IMG/VR virus record: IMGVR_UViG_3300021335_000106
Span: 1-21,937 of that record
Source of the DNA: a virus
Reading direction: 5' to 3' (one strand)
DNA length: 21,937 nt
Made by a program: the position numbers and the translations under genes. The notes beneath the pieces were generated by a model. It had not been told where the DNA came from, searched no databases, and saw only the letters and a list, made by a program, of their open reading frames with translations. Of the stretch, positions 7,713 through 17,522 are shown in pieces. Numbering within the stretch: position 1 is the stretch's first letter; every line of letters starts with the position of its first letter.

Positions 7713-9083
7713 ATGGCAATTGATAAGATTATAGACAGAGCGGCAACCATATCTGTTTCATCAACAGATGTTTCTGATGATTCAAACACATCTACTGGTG
7801 CTCTGGATATTCCAGTTGGAACTACGGCACAACGGCCTGGTTCACCTACAGAGGGTAATATTAGATATAATACAGACTTGGAAACTACAGAAATTTATGC
7901 CGAGGGTGCTTGGGGTAGGGTATCACCATTGACACCAGCTATCAGTAGTATTACTGGAAACATTTATAACACTAGTGCTGGAAACTTAACTCTCTTAGGA
8001 TCAAATTTTTTATCTACAAATTTAGTTGTTTCATTTACACCTTCTGGTGGTTCTGCATCTACAGTTACAGTAACACCTAATAGTGATATTTCAGCGACAG
8101 TTGCTGTTCCTTCTGCAATCTATGGACAGAGTGCTGGAACTGTTATATCAATATCAGTTACGAATAACGATAGTAGAACATCTGCCGCAACGAACAAAAC
8201 GGTGCTTTCTCCTCCTACTGGTGGAACTGTTACTACCAGTGGAAATTTTAGAATCCATACATTTAATTCTTCTGCCAACTTTGTTGTTCCTTCTAGTGTA
8301 ACACTTGCAGACGTAGAATATCTCGTTATCGCCGGCGGTGGTTCTGGTGGTGACTATGGAGGCGGTGGTGGAGCAGGTGGGTATCGCTCATCTGTTGTTG
8401 GTGAAAACTCTGGTGGTGGCGCTTCGGCGGAATCTAGAATAACTATGGCGCCTGCAACATATGTTTGTACGATTGGTGCCGGTGGTGCCGCTGATACTAC
8501 TAACGGTACTTATGATGCTGGAAACAGCGGTGATAATTCTTCTATCATTGGTGGTTCTGTTAGTATTACCAGTGTTGCTGGTGGAAAGGCCGGACACTAT
8601 AATAACGTAAGCGGTAGCGCTGGAGGCTCAGGTGGTGGGGCTGGTATCGCTGAAAATACTGGAAATGGTATCGGTGGCGCTGGAACAAGTGGACAAGGAT
8701 ACGCTGGTGGTGCCAATACTGCTGGAAGAGGTGGTTCTGGTACTTACCCAGGCGGCGCAGGCGGTGGTGGAGCAGGTGCCGTAGGTTCTAACGGTTCTGC
8801 AAAAGGTGCTGCTGGACAACCAGGCGGTGCTGGTGTTGCATCCTCAATAACAGGTTCATCTATTACTCGTGCCGGTGGCGGTGGAGGAGCTTCTGGTTCT
8901 AGTGGCATTGGTGGAGCTGGTGGTGCCGGCGGCGGTGGAACAGCAGAAGGTTATGGTGGCGCAGACAAAAACGGTGGAACAAACACTGGCAGCGGCGGTG
9001 GTGCTGATACTGGAACAACAAATAGTACTGTTGCTGGAAATGGCGGCAGTGGCGTTGTCATTATTAAATATCAATTACCGTAG
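7713..9083 (+). CDS. Glycine-rich tail adhesin-like protein, copy 1
   Basis: This 456-residue protein has three parts. Residues 36-70 carry the fibre motif T-T-A-Q-R-P-G-S-P-T-E-G-N-I-R-Y-N and an (E)-x-Y-x-x-G-x-W ending. Residues about 76-165 look like an Ig/IPT-type beta-sandwich (ISSITGN start, VTVTP, AVPSAIYGQSAG). Residues about 170-456 are a glycine-rich domain opening with G-G-T-V-T-T-S-G-N-F-R-I-H-T-F and V-E-Y-L-V-I-A-G-G-G, then long Gly tracts broken by Ala, Ser and Asn, closing on SGVVIIKYQLP. Such Gly tracts form polyglycine-II bundles in the gp38-type adhesins of T-even phages and in marine phage tail proteins, so receptor binding is plausible. It is paralogous to the gene at 19483, which has identical length. 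Start supported by TAAGGA at 7698-7703. Confidence 0.8.
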   Translation: MAIDKIIDRAATISVSSTDVSDDSNTSTGALDIPVGTTAQRPGSPTEGNIRYNTDLETTEIYAEGAWGRVSPLTPAISSITGNIYNTSAGNLTLLGSNFLSTNLVVSFTPSGGSASTVTVTPNSDISATVAVPSAIYGQSAGTVISISVTNNDSRTSAATNKTVLSPPTGGTVTTSGNFRIHTFNSSANFVVPSSVTLADVEYLVIAGGGSGGDYGGGGGAGGYRSSVVGENSGGGASAESRITMAPATYVCTIGAGGAADTTNGTYDAGNSGDNSSIIGGSVSITSVAGGKAGHYNNVSGSAGGSGGGAGIAENTGNGIGGAGTSGQGYAGGANTAGRGGSGTYPGGAGGGGAGAVGSNGSAKGAAGQPGGAGVASSITGSSITRAGGGGGASGSSGIGGAGGAGGGGTAEGYGGADKNGGTNTGSGGGADTGTTNSTVAGNGGSGVVIIKYQLP

Positions 9084-9098
9084 GGAGAATAATATAAG

Positions 9099-9449
9099 AT
9101 GGCACATTTTGCAAAAGTAAATAACGGTATTGTAGAAAAGGTTATTGTAGCAGAACAAGATTATATTGACAATCTTGTTGATGATAGCCCAGGCGAATGG
9201 ATTCAAACATCATACAATACACATGGTGGAGTTCACTCTGAAGGTGGAACTCCTTTAAGAAAAAATTATGCCGCAGTTGGATTTGTTTATGATAAAGATA
9301 GAGATGCTTTTTATTCACCCAAACCATATGCATCATGGACATTAGATGACGATACCTGTATGTGGTCTGCACCTGTTGATAGACCAGATGATGATATTCT
9401 CTATGAGTGGGATGAAGAAAACAGAAACTGGGTTGAACCAACCGAATAA
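9099..9449 (+). CDS. Conserved 116-residue phage protein, copy 1
   Basis: Function not known. It belongs to a small family I recognise from marine T4-like phages, marked by a M-A-H-F-A-K start, V-I-V-A-E at 15-19, a P-G-E-W-I-Q-T-S-Y-N-T block at 31-41, R-K-N-Y-A-A-V-G-F-V-Y-D at 54-65, and a Trp-rich C-terminus (S-W-T-L, then C-M-W-S-A-P-V, then W-D-E, then W-V-E). There is no signal peptide or membrane segment. A second copy of equal length lies at 20866, likewise right after a glycine-rich 456-residue gene; more than half of positions agree by eye. This pairing suggests a helper or chaperone for the glycine-rich protein or a co-assembling tip subunit, an inference only. Its Shine-Dalgarno AGGGAG (9082-9087) overlaps the upstream stop. 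Confidence 0.82.
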   Translation: MAHFAKVNNGIVEKVIVAEQDYIDNLVDDSPGEWIQTSYNTHGGVHSEGGTPLRKNYAAVGFVYDKDRDAFYSPKPYASWTLDDDTCMWSAPVDRPDDDILYEWDEENRNWVEPTE

Positions 9450-9452
9450 ATA
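9445..9452 (+). promoter_or_regulatory. Near-consensus late promoter box before gp8
   Basis: AATAAATA (one mismatch to TATAAATA) overlaps the stop of the 116-residue gene and lies 18 bases before the gp8 start. The surrounding 15-base sequence caaccgaataaataa (9439-9453) is repeated exactly after the second copy of the gene (21206-21220). It is a candidate only, since half of it is coding. Confidence 0.35.
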
Positions 9453-9470
9453 AGATTATAGGAAAAAACA

Positions 9471-10988
9471 ATGGCAGCGATAATTACAGAAAAATTTAGA
9501 CAACACAATGCAGACCAGTTCTTTGAGTCATTCACTGAGGCTGCGGCAAATAATTATTATTTGTTTATTGGTAAGACTTCACCGTTTACCTCTGGAACAA
9601 CTGGTGGTTCGGATACAACTCCCCCAACACCAGTAGACACAATTACACTTGATAGTTATAAGTGGGATTCAATGATTGCTGCCAAAAGAATTGGAACTAC
9701 TGATGTTACTTATGTAATACCAAGAAGAAATTATGTAGAAGGAACAACTTATGATATGTACGAACATAACATTAGTTCTTCTAACACCGCCACCTCTGGT
9801 GCAACAAATCTTTTTGACTCGACACACTACTTTGTCACTGATGAGTTTAAAGTTTATAAAGTTCTAGACAATAATGGTGGAACTGCAATTCAGGCTGGTG
9901 CGAGCGGGCCAACGTCAACTGCGTCAGACCCATTCTTTTCTGGTGGATACTATCTTCAGTATATGTACACACTTTCAACTTCACAAATTCAAAAGTTTGT
10001 TACGACAGATTTCATTCCAGTTCTTTCAGACACAACTGTTGTAAGTGATGTTCAAACAAACTCTGGTGACACTGCACCATTTAATGGCGCTCCAGTTAAA
10101 GTAATACAAGTAACTGGTGGTTCTGGTTATACAAATGGAACTTACTATGCTCCTATTCGTGGAGATGGTACTGGTGGTGTTGTAAAGATTCATGTATCTG
10201 GTGGAGAAATCCAAAAGTTTGGAAACACCGTCAACAACTCACAGATTGAAAATGCTGGTGTTGGTTACACATACGGTATAGTAGATTTAACAAATGATAT
10301 CTTTACTACATATTCTAGTAGTACGCTATCAGGTGCATCTTCACTTGGTTCAGGAAGTAATGGTGTGATAACCCCAATAATTTCACCAAGAGTTGGACAT
10401 GGATATGATCCAATTGGAGAACTTGGTGGACACTATATTATGTTGAATGCAAAACTAGAACAAGCCGAAGGTGACGATTTTGCCGTAGGAAATGACTTTA
10501 GAGAAGTAGGACTACTAGTTGATCCTAGTTCATTTGGTAGTGCAAATCCATATAGTGGTACAACTGCAAGGCAAACATACGCCGTTGCATTCTCTTCTTC
10601 ATCTGCAACATTTGAACCTGATGAAAGAATTACACAAGCAACAACTGGTGCAGTAGGTAGAGTTGTTGAATATGATGCAACAAGAAAAATACTTTACTAC
10701 CTACAAGAAAGATTTGAAACATACGGCGTAAATGCAAACGGTGATTATGTTGCGTTTTCTGGAACAGGTGATATCGTTGGTGCGACATCTAGTTCTACTG
10801 GTGTTCCAGCCCAACCAAGTGGTGGAAGTATAACTCTCGCCGGTGGTAATTCAATAACATTTAATAGTGGATATGCAAATCCAGAATTACAACCAGACAG
10901 TGGTAATATTATCTATGTAGAAAACAGACGGCCTATTTCTCGTGCGTCTGACCAAACAGAAGATATTAAAGTTGTCGTAGAATTCTAA
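9471..10988 (+). CDS. gp8: Baseplate wedge subunit gp8
   Basis: The ends match T4 gp8 (334 residues), a wedge protein bound by gp7 and gp10. The N-terminus has a K-F-R-x-x-x-x-x-x-F segment and Y-L-F-I-G-K-T-S-P-F (residues about 9-40). V-I-P-R-R-N-Y follows at about 83, corresponding to VIPRR in T4, then Y-Y-L-Q-Y-M-Y-T-L at 161-169 and the C-terminus G-N-I-I-Y-V-E-N-R-R-P-I ending in D-Q-T-E-D-I-K-V-V-V-E-F, very close to the T4 ending. At 505 residues it is much longer than T4's. Added parts include a G-x-G-Y beta module (about 209-275) of the kind also seen in the gp7 homologue, and a V-G-R-V-V-E-Y segment near 398. Its ATG follows TAGGAA. T4 places gp8 directly after gp7; here three genes intervene. 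Confidence 0.9.
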   Translation: MAAIITEKFRQHNADQFFESFTEAAANNYYLFIGKTSPFTSGTTGGSDTTPPTPVDTITLDSYKWDSMIAAKRIGTTDVTYVIPRRNYVEGTTYDMYEHNISSSNTATSGATNLFDSTHYFVTDEFKVYKVLDNNGGTAIQAGASGPTSTASDPFFSGGYYLQYMYTLSTSQIQKFVTTDFIPVLSDTTVVSDVQTNSGDTAPFNGAPVKVIQVTGGSGYTNGTYYAPIRGDGTGGVVKIHVSGGEIQKFGNTVNNSQIENAGVGYTYGIVDLTNDIFTTYSSSTLSGASSLGSGSNGVITPIISPRVGHGYDPIGELGGHYIMLNAKLEQAEGDDFAVGNDFREVGLLVDPSSFGSANPYSGTTARQTYAVAFSSSSATFEPDERITQATTGAVGRVVEYDATRKILYYLQERFETYGVNANGDYVAFSGTGDIVGATSSSTGVPAQPSGGSITLAGGNSITFNSGYANPELQPDSGNIIYVENRRPISRASDQTEDIKVVVEF

Positions 10989-11009
10989 TTTGAGATAAGG
11001 TGTATATAA

Positions 11010-14000
11010 ATGGCTGAAACGCTAACAAACTTCAACGTCACTCCATATAATGACGATTACGCAACTACGAAAAATTTTCATCGTGTTATGTTTCGTCCAA
11101 GTTTCGCTGTGCAAGCAAGAGAGCTTACACAGTTGCAAACTATTCTACAGGAGCAGATTAATAAACTAGGTTCACATATTTTTGAACAGGGTTCTATGGT
11201 AATCCCTGGCGATATCAATGTTGATATGTTCTATGACTATATCCAGTTAGAGTCAACATTTAATGCGGCGACAGTAGAAACATACAGAACTGAATTTCAA
11301 GATAAGATAATTGAATCCACAACATCTGGATTGAAGGCAAGAGTTATTACAACGATTGCAGCGACTGATACTGACCCTCTTACTCTTTATATCAAGTATG
11401 AGAACACTGGTACTGATGGTGTTACTAAGACATTTGGTGTTGGTGAAACAATTATATCTACCAATGCAAATAATACTACGACTACAAACTTCAAACTTAC
11501 AACAAATCAAACTACAGAGCGTTCTGCACAAATTGGTTCTTCTTCCACATCTACTGGAATAGGTTCGGCCGTTCTGGTTCATGCAGGCGTTTACTTTGTA
11601 AACGGTTTCTTTGTAGAAAATACAGAACAAATTATTATACTTGACAAATATTCAAATCGTCCATCGTATCGTGTTGGATGGCAAATTGGAGAAACATTCG
11701 TAACACCAGAAGATGATTCCTCTCTTCTTGACAATGCACAAGGTTCATCAAATGTTAATGCTCCTGGCGCCCACAGATTTAAAATTTCTCTTACTCTTGT
11801 TAAGAAAACTCTAACTGCAACTGATGACACAGACTTCATTGAACTTGCTCGTCTTGACAGGGGTAGTATTCAAAAGTTTGTTAAGTATTCTGATTACTCA
11901 CAACTAGAACACACACTTGCTCGTAGAACATTTGATGAAAGTGGTAACTATGAGGTTCGTCCTTTCAAACTTGAAAAGAGAGAGCATCTTAACGATGGAA
12001 CAAACAGAGGTGTGTTCCTTTCAGCTGGTGGCGGTTTAGAATCTAAAGTTGCATTCTCAATCGAACCAGGCAAGGCATATGTCGAGGGTTATGAATTAGA
12101 GACAATGGGTTCACAGATTGTTCCTGTAGATAAACCAAGAACATTTGACAGAGAGGTTGATAGACCAATTCAAACTCCTGTTGGTAACTTTCAACTTGTA
12201 GAAAATGTAATTAATATTCCGAATATCAATGCATTTGAAGAAGTTGCATTGTATGATGACTTGGGTGGACAGCCCGGCGGTGGTACTCAAGTAGGTACTG
12301 CAAGAGTTCGTGCATTCTCTTTGCATGATGGTGATTACACTTCGACTGCGGCAACCGTAAAATTTAAACTTGGCCTGTTCGATATTAATATGAATACAGG
12401 TAAAGATTATGACAGGGATGTAAAATCTTTTGATGGTGCAAACTTTCTTGCAGATGTCAGTCCTACACAATCAACACTCTTTGGTACAGCCTCAGTGGCT
12501 GGTTCTGGTTCTGGAACACAAGCAATTACTGGTGTAGGAACTCTATTTAATACTGAATTAAAAACTGGTGATTACATCTTTATAAATGGAACAAGACTTG
12601 GGCCGATTACTGTTACAGATAATTTGACAGCAAGTGTTACATATACTGGTGCTGCAATCGCTGGTGGACAAATAAAAAGATTTAATGCAAAGATTGAAGA
12701 AGCAGATAATAAGTCTCTTGTCTTTGACTCAAACTTTTTCAGACTTAGAAAAGTTAGAGGTGACTCTACTTCAAATCCAGATAACGAACAATCTACGTCA
12801 TATACTTTAAGAAGGCAGTTCACACCAGTGCAAGTTTCTGGTGCCGGTGTTGCCCAGTTCAGTGTGACAGATAACGAATCTTTTGCATCTGGTTCTAACT
12901 TACAAAACTTTACTCTTGTTATTACTGCAAGTTCTAATGCGGCTACTGTAGGTAGAGTTCTTCCAATTAGGACTAGCGATATTACTGTCTCAGGTGGTGG
13001 ACTGACTGTTAGTTTTGCAAACCTTACTAGTCTTTCGTCACCAGCCGCTTCTGGTGACTCTGTTGCTCTGATAGCATCTGTTGATGTAAGTTCAACTGCG
13101 GCGACAGAAAAAACTAAAACTCTTATTGAAAATCATACTACAGAAATTACAACTCAGGCAGCGGCGGCATTAACAAATGTTACGTTGGGTAAGGCCGATG
13201 GATTTAAACTTCTTTCTGTAAAGATGGCAACGGCGTTTGGTTCTTATAGCACAACAAATCAAATTGATATTACAGATAGATATACTTTTGATACTGGTAT
13301 GAGAGATGCATTTTATGGACTTGCATCAATTAGACTGAAACCAGGCCAACCTGTTCCTACAGGTTCTATTCGTGTGGCATTTGATTTCTTCACACATGGT
13401 GCCGGTGATTACTTCTCAGTAGATTCGTATACTGGACAAGTTACTTATGAAAACATTCCAACATATATTTCAAAGGATAATGGTTCATCACTAGAACTAC
13501 GAGATTGTTTTGACTTCAGGCCTCGTGTAGATGATAGTGGAACATTCTCTGGTGCAACTGCATCCATAACAGAACTTCCATTTGTTGGTACAAATGTTTC
13601 TGCTGACTTCTCATTCTTCTTAGGAAGAAAAGATTTGATTTTCATGGATAGACTTGGAAAGTTTAATGTAATAACAGGTGTTCCTTCACTTACTCCTACA
13701 ACTCCACAGTCTCCTGAGACTGGCATGGTTCTTTTTGAAACAACCATGTCTCCATATGTTATTGGACTAGATGAAATCAATATTAGAAAACTAGATAATC
13801 GTAGATATACGATGAGAGACATTGGTAAACTTGACAAAAGAATTACCAATCTAGAATATTATACTTCACTCAATCTTCTAGAGAAAGAAGCCGCATCACT
13901 TGTATTGAAAGATAGTGATGGAAATGATAGACTTAAAAATGGTTTCATAGTAGATAACTTTACAGGACACGCAATCGGTGATTACGAAAGTGCAGACTAT

Positions 14001-17000
14001 AAAGTTGCTGTCGATTTCCAAAAACGTGTTGCTCGTCCAATGGCATTCTCTGATAATGCCACTATGATTGAAACTCTTTCCACTGCGTCTGCAAGAGCTT
14101 CTTCTGGTTATAGAAAACATGAAGATGGTATCATAACACTTCCTTATACAGAAACTACATATATTCAAAATCCATATGCAACGGATAGTTTTGATGTAAA
14201 CCCATACAAGGTTGCACCATTTACTGGTGAGATGATACTTGTTCCATATTCAGATGATTGGCAAGATGTGACTCGCAGGCCTGACGTTGTTGTAGATGAT
14301 GACAATAACTTTGATGTTATAAATCGTCTTGCAGAAGAGATGGGTGTAACTGGTACAGTTTGGAACTCATGGCAGAACTCTTGGTTCGGTGAGAGACAGT
14401 GGACAGGAACACAAAGTTCATCTAGCACACAAAGAATCAATACTGGTGGTGGTATTGCAACTATAAGAACAACGACAACAAGAAGAACAGGTACACAACA
14501 AGTAGGACAAACTCGTTCTGGTATTGAAACCTCTATTCAATCTTCAGTTGATTCACATAATATGGGTGATAGAATTGTTGGTATTAACATGATACCATTC
14601 ATGCGTTCACGCCCTGTTAGTGTTGTGGTTGCAAATATGCGCCCCAATACAAAAATGTTTGCATACTTTGATAATGAAAATGTAACAGACTTCTTCCGTC
14701 CAGACGATGTATTCACAGTGACTTCTGGTTCAAGAGCAAATTTTGATTTTAATAATACAGAACTTCCTGGCCCAGAAAGTTCTACTGATGCCGCAAGACA
14801 ATTTAACGGTGAAGCAGTACAGGCATTTGGGTTCGGTGATATTATTAAAAACCAAACACATACTGCAACTGCTGTATCAGGTGTTGTAAAGAACAGTGAT
14901 ACTGTTGCAACAATTACTCTTGCAAGTGTATCTGGTATTGCAGTAGGACACCATGTACAGTTTAGTAGTATTGGTGGTTCAACAAGATTAAACTTTAGAA
15001 CATCTAGAAACAATAACTATGTCGTAACTGGTGTAAGTGGAAGTACAATAACTATTCAAGAACTTGATGGTAGTGCATTAGGTACTATTAGTTCATACAC
15101 ATCTGGTGGTTCTTGTCAGAGACTTCAGGCCTCTGCCCATGTTACTTCTCAGAATGCAACTGCAACTGCAACAGAACTTCCTGTAGATATTAGAGTAAGT
15201 AATGTACAAAATGGATTTGCAATAAGTGACAACCTTTCTGGTTCTGTTCCAAGAACAACTGACGGTGGTACAAACCTTTGTCAAATTACAACTATTAACG
15301 GTTCAACATCAACTACAACCGTTCCCCCTATGAAGGTAGATACTAGCGATATTATCACAGATAATGCTGGTAAAATTACTGGTGTGTTTACAATTCCTAA
15401 CAGCGATTCTTTAAGATTTAGAACTGGTGAAAGAGTTCTAAGACTTATTGATAATATCAATAATAACCCAGAGATTGGGCTACACTCATCAAAGGCTGAA
15501 AAGATTTATTCTGCAACAGGTATTGCAGAAGAAAGAGAACAGACTATTCTTAACGTAAGAAGAGCAGAGTTTGTTCGTGATAGAGTACAAGATAGTCGTG
15601 TTATCTCTCGTGATGTTCGTGGTGCGGCATCTTCAAGATCTCAACAAATTGCATTCCAACAATTGAGTCGAGGCGATGGTGGTGATGGCGGCGATGGTGG
15701 TGGCAACGGTGGTGGTAGCGGACACGATCCACTAGGACAGACATTTATTTCAGAAGGTGTCAACGGTGCATTTGTAACTTCAATTGACTTATTCTTCTCA
15801 GCTCGTGGAACACGCCCAGTATATGTACAACTTGTAAACGCAGTTGATGGACACCCATCACTCAAAATTATTGCACAAAAAATTCTAGATGCAAAGGATG
15901 TAAACGTATCAGATGATGCGTCTGTACCAACTAGATTTACATTCCCTTCTCCTGTATATTTAACTGACGATGTTGAATATGCATTTGTTATTAAAGTTGA
16001 TGAGCCAGGATGTAGAGTATTCTTCTCAGAAGTTGGACAAACTAATCTAACTGATAATCGTGTTGTCTCTGCCAATCCATTAACAGGAACATTGTTCTTA
16101 TCACAGAATGGACAGGCCTGGACACCACACCAATATAGAGATGTCAAGTTTAATCTTAATCGTGCAGATTTCCAAACTACTGCAACTGGAAATCCAGTGT
16201 TTGTAAACACTGCTCTTCCAAAGAGAGAACTGAAAGCAAACCCATTCCAGTGTGCAACTGGAACAAATAAAGTTCGTGTACATCACATGAATCATGGATT
16301 TACAGACGCAGATAAAGTTACCTTCAGTGGTGTTGAAGATGGGTTCTATGGAGCAAACTCAACAACTCAAGGTATAGATTCTGATGCGCTGAATAAACAA
16401 CACAGCGTTTCTGAAGTTACAATTGATAGTTATGTAATTACTCTTGACAATGCTGATATTACAGGAAGCAATTCAGTTCTTGGTAATGACTTCTTCGGTG
16501 GAAGTGGTGTTAAGGCAACTATGAATTTGTCTGGTGATATTATTCAACCTTCAATTTCACAATTAAGTTTCCCTGATACATCTCTCGTATATCGTTATAC
16601 TGGAATGTCTAGCGGTTACTCTAAACAGTCTGTTAGAACTGTTCAAGAAAATGATAACTATTATCCACCACTAAGAAATATTATTGCATCTGAAGAAAAT
16701 GCAGTAGTTAAACTAACAGGTGGTAGAGCAAATAATATTATCAGTGGTACGTCTGCAAAACTAGAAGCGATTATGACAACAAAGAATTCTTATCTGTCAC
16801 CAGTTATTGATACAGAAAGAGTTTCACTGTGTATGACTTCTAATAGAATTTCAAACTACACAAGAACAACAAAGAACGTGACAGAGATTGACGATAGAGC
16901 TCTGCCTGTATCCACAGGTGTTTCATTTAGTGGTAGTACAATATCTGCAACTGCAAGTGGAACGATTAGGGATGATATTCAGACTTTGGATATTGGTAAA

Positions 17001-17522
17001 GAAATAACTATAACTGGAAGTAGTAATAACAATAGAACATTTACTATTACTAGTGTTGCAGCTGATGGCGCTAGTTTTACTGTGTCACCTTCAACTACTT
17101 CGGAGAGTGCTGGCCAGTCTGTTATAATTACTCAACATGAAAACTATCTTGACGGCATCGCTCCAGAGGGAACTTCAAACGAAGCAAACTATCTTACAAA
17201 GAGGTTTACTCTTGCAAACCCAGCGACTGCACTAAAGATTTTATATGAAGCCAATCGTCCAGAACCATCAATCTTACAAATATATTATAAGATTGCTGAA
17301 GAGGGTGATAATAGAAACTTTGACGATATTCCATATGTATTATCAAATACTGACGTAACTGATAATCCAGATGAAAATAGAGAATTGTACAGAGAAAGAG
17401 AACATACCATTTCTGGATTAAATGCATTCTCTACTGCGGCAGTGAAGTTTGAGTTTAAGTCTACCTCTACAGTAGAAGTTCCAAAAATTAGAAACCTTAG
17501 AGTATTGGCACTTGCACTATGA
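11010..17522 (+). CDS. Giant DUF4815-type virion structural protein
   Basis: At 2170 residues this is the largest gene. The N-terminus (T-L-x-N-F-N-V-T-P-Y-N-D-D-Y, then N-F-H-R-V-M-F-R-P and F-A-V-Q-A-R-E-L-T-Q-L-Q-T) is the hallmark of the DUF4815 family of phage baseplate or tail structural proteins; the family's biochemical role is unknown. Farther on are Y-F-S-V-D-S-Y-T-G and L-R-D-C-F-D-F-R-P-R-V-D near 810-840, and F-M-R-S-R-P at about 1196. Small beta modules are inserted near residues 508, 1299, 1753 (V-R-V-H-H-M-N-H-G-F) and 1972. A G/D/N-rich linker containing RGD (about 1553-1572) precedes a D-P-L-G-Q-T-F domain that looks like a jelly-roll. The last residues are a typical V-P-K-I-R-N-L-R-V-L-A-L-A. 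The TATAAATG at the start codon is probably chance. It overlaps the next gene (ATGA). Confidence 0.85.
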   Translation: MAETLTNFNVTPYNDDYATTKNFHRVMFRPSFAVQARELTQLQTILQEQINKLGSHIFEQGSMVIPGDINVDMFYDYIQLESTFNAATVETYRTEFQDKIIESTTSGLKARVITTIAATDTDPLTLYIKYENTGTDGVTKTFGVGETIISTNANNTTTTNFKLTTNQTTERSAQIGSSSTSTGIGSAVLVHAGVYFVNGFFVENTEQIIILDKYSNRPSYRVGWQIGETFVTPEDDSSLLDNAQGSSNVNAPGAHRFKISLTLVKKTLTATDDTDFIELARLDRGSIQKFVKYSDYSQLEHTLARRTFDESGNYEVRPFKLEKREHLNDGTNRGVFLSAGGGLESKVAFSIEPGKAYVEGYELETMGSQIVPVDKPRTFDREVDRPIQTPVGNFQLVENVINIPNINAFEEVALYDDLGGQPGGGTQVGTARVRAFSLHDGDYTSTAATVKFKLGLFDINMNTGKDYDRDVKSFDGANFLADVSPTQSTLFGTASVAGSGSGTQAITGVGTLFNTELKTGDYIFINGTRLGPITVTDNLTASVTYTGAAIAGGQIKRFNAKIEEADNKSLVFDSNFFRLRKVRGDSTSNPDNEQSTSYTLRRQFTPVQVSGAGVAQFSVTDNESFASGSNLQNFTLVITASSNAATVGRVLPIRTSDITVSGGGLTVSFANLTSLSSPAASGDSVALIASVDVSSTAATEKTKTLIENHTTEITTQAAAALTNVTLGKADGFKLLSVKMATAFGSYSTTNQIDITDRYTFDTGMRDAFYGLASIRLKPGQPVPTGSIRVAFDFFTHGAGDYFSVDSYTGQVTYENIPTYISKDNGSSLELRDCFDFRPRVDDSGTFSGATASITELPFVGTNVSADFSFFLGRKDLIFMDRLGKFNVITGVPSLTPTTPQSPETGMVLFETTMSPYVIGLDEINIRKLDNRRYTMRDIGKLDKRITNLEYYTSLNLLEKEAASLVLKDSDGNDRLKNGFIVDNFTGHAIGDYESADYKVAVDFQKRVARPMAFSDNATMIETLSTASARASSGYRKHEDGIITLPYTETTYIQNPYATDSFDVNPYKVAPFTGEMILVPYSDDWQDVTRRPDVVVDDDNNFDVINRLAEEMGVTGTVWNSWQNSWFGERQWTGTQSSSSTQRINTGGGIATIRTTTTRRTGTQQVGQTRSGIETSIQSSVDSHNMGDRIVGINMIPFMRSRPVSVVVANMRPNTKMFAYFDNENVTDFFRPDDVFTVTSGSRANFDFNNTELPGPESSTDAARQFNGEAVQAFGFGDIIKNQTHTATAVSGVVKNSDTVATITLASVSGIAVGHHVQFSSIGGSTRLNFRTSRNNNYVVTGVSGSTITIQELDGSALGTISSYTSGGSCQRLQASAHVTSQNATATATELPVDIRVSNVQNGFAISDNLSGSVPRTTDGGTNLCQITTINGSTSTTTVPPMKVDTSDIITDNAGKITGVFTIPNSDSLRFRTGERVLRLIDNINNNPEIGLHSSKAEKIYSATGIAEEREQTILNVRRAEFVRDRVQDSRVISRDVRGAASSRSQQIAFQQLSRGDGGDGGDGGGNGGGSGHDPLGQTFISEGVNGAFVTSIDLFFSARGTRPVYVQLVNAVDGHPSLKIIAQKILDAKDVNVSDDASVPTRFTFPSPVYLTDDVEYAFVIKVDEPGCRVFFSEVGQTNLTDNRVVSANPLTGTLFLSQNGQAWTPHQYRDVKFNLNRADFQTTATGNPVFVNTALPKRELKANPFQCATGTNKVRVHHMNHGFTDADKVTFSGVEDGFYGANSTTQGIDSDALNKQHSVSEVTIDSYVITLDNADITGSNSVLGNDFFGGSGVKATMNLSGDIIQPSISQLSFPDTSLVYRYTGMSSGYSKQSVRTVQENDNYYPPLRNIIASEENAVVKLTGGRANNIISGTSAKLEAIMTTKNSYLSPVIDTERVSLCMTSNRISNYTRTTKNVTEIDDRALPVSTGVSFSGSTISATASGTIRDDIQTLDIGKEITITGSSNNNRTFTITSVAADGASFTVSPSTTSESAGQSVIITQHENYLDGIAPEGTSNEANYLTKRFTLANPATALKILYEANRPEPSILQIYYKIAEEGDNRNFDDIPYVLSNTDVTDNPDENRELYREREHTISGLNAFSTAAVKFEFKSTSTVEVPKIRNLRVLALAL

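Noticed and set aside
8388-9074. Several reverse-strand open frames within the glycine-rich gene
   Set aside because: They are low-complexity Ser/Thr shadows produced by GGN-rich codons on the plus strand. No ribosome site or family match is seen; similar shadows occur opposite the second copy.
11005-11012. TATAAATG near the start of the giant DUF4815 gene as a late promoter
   Set aside because: It overlaps the start codon, so a transcript from it would lack the ribosome site and start codon.
15641-16210. A 189-codon reverse-strand frame opposite the giant gene
   Set aside because: It lacks a ribosome site and reads as a proline-rich mirror of the Gly/Asp linker; every supported gene lies on the plus strand.
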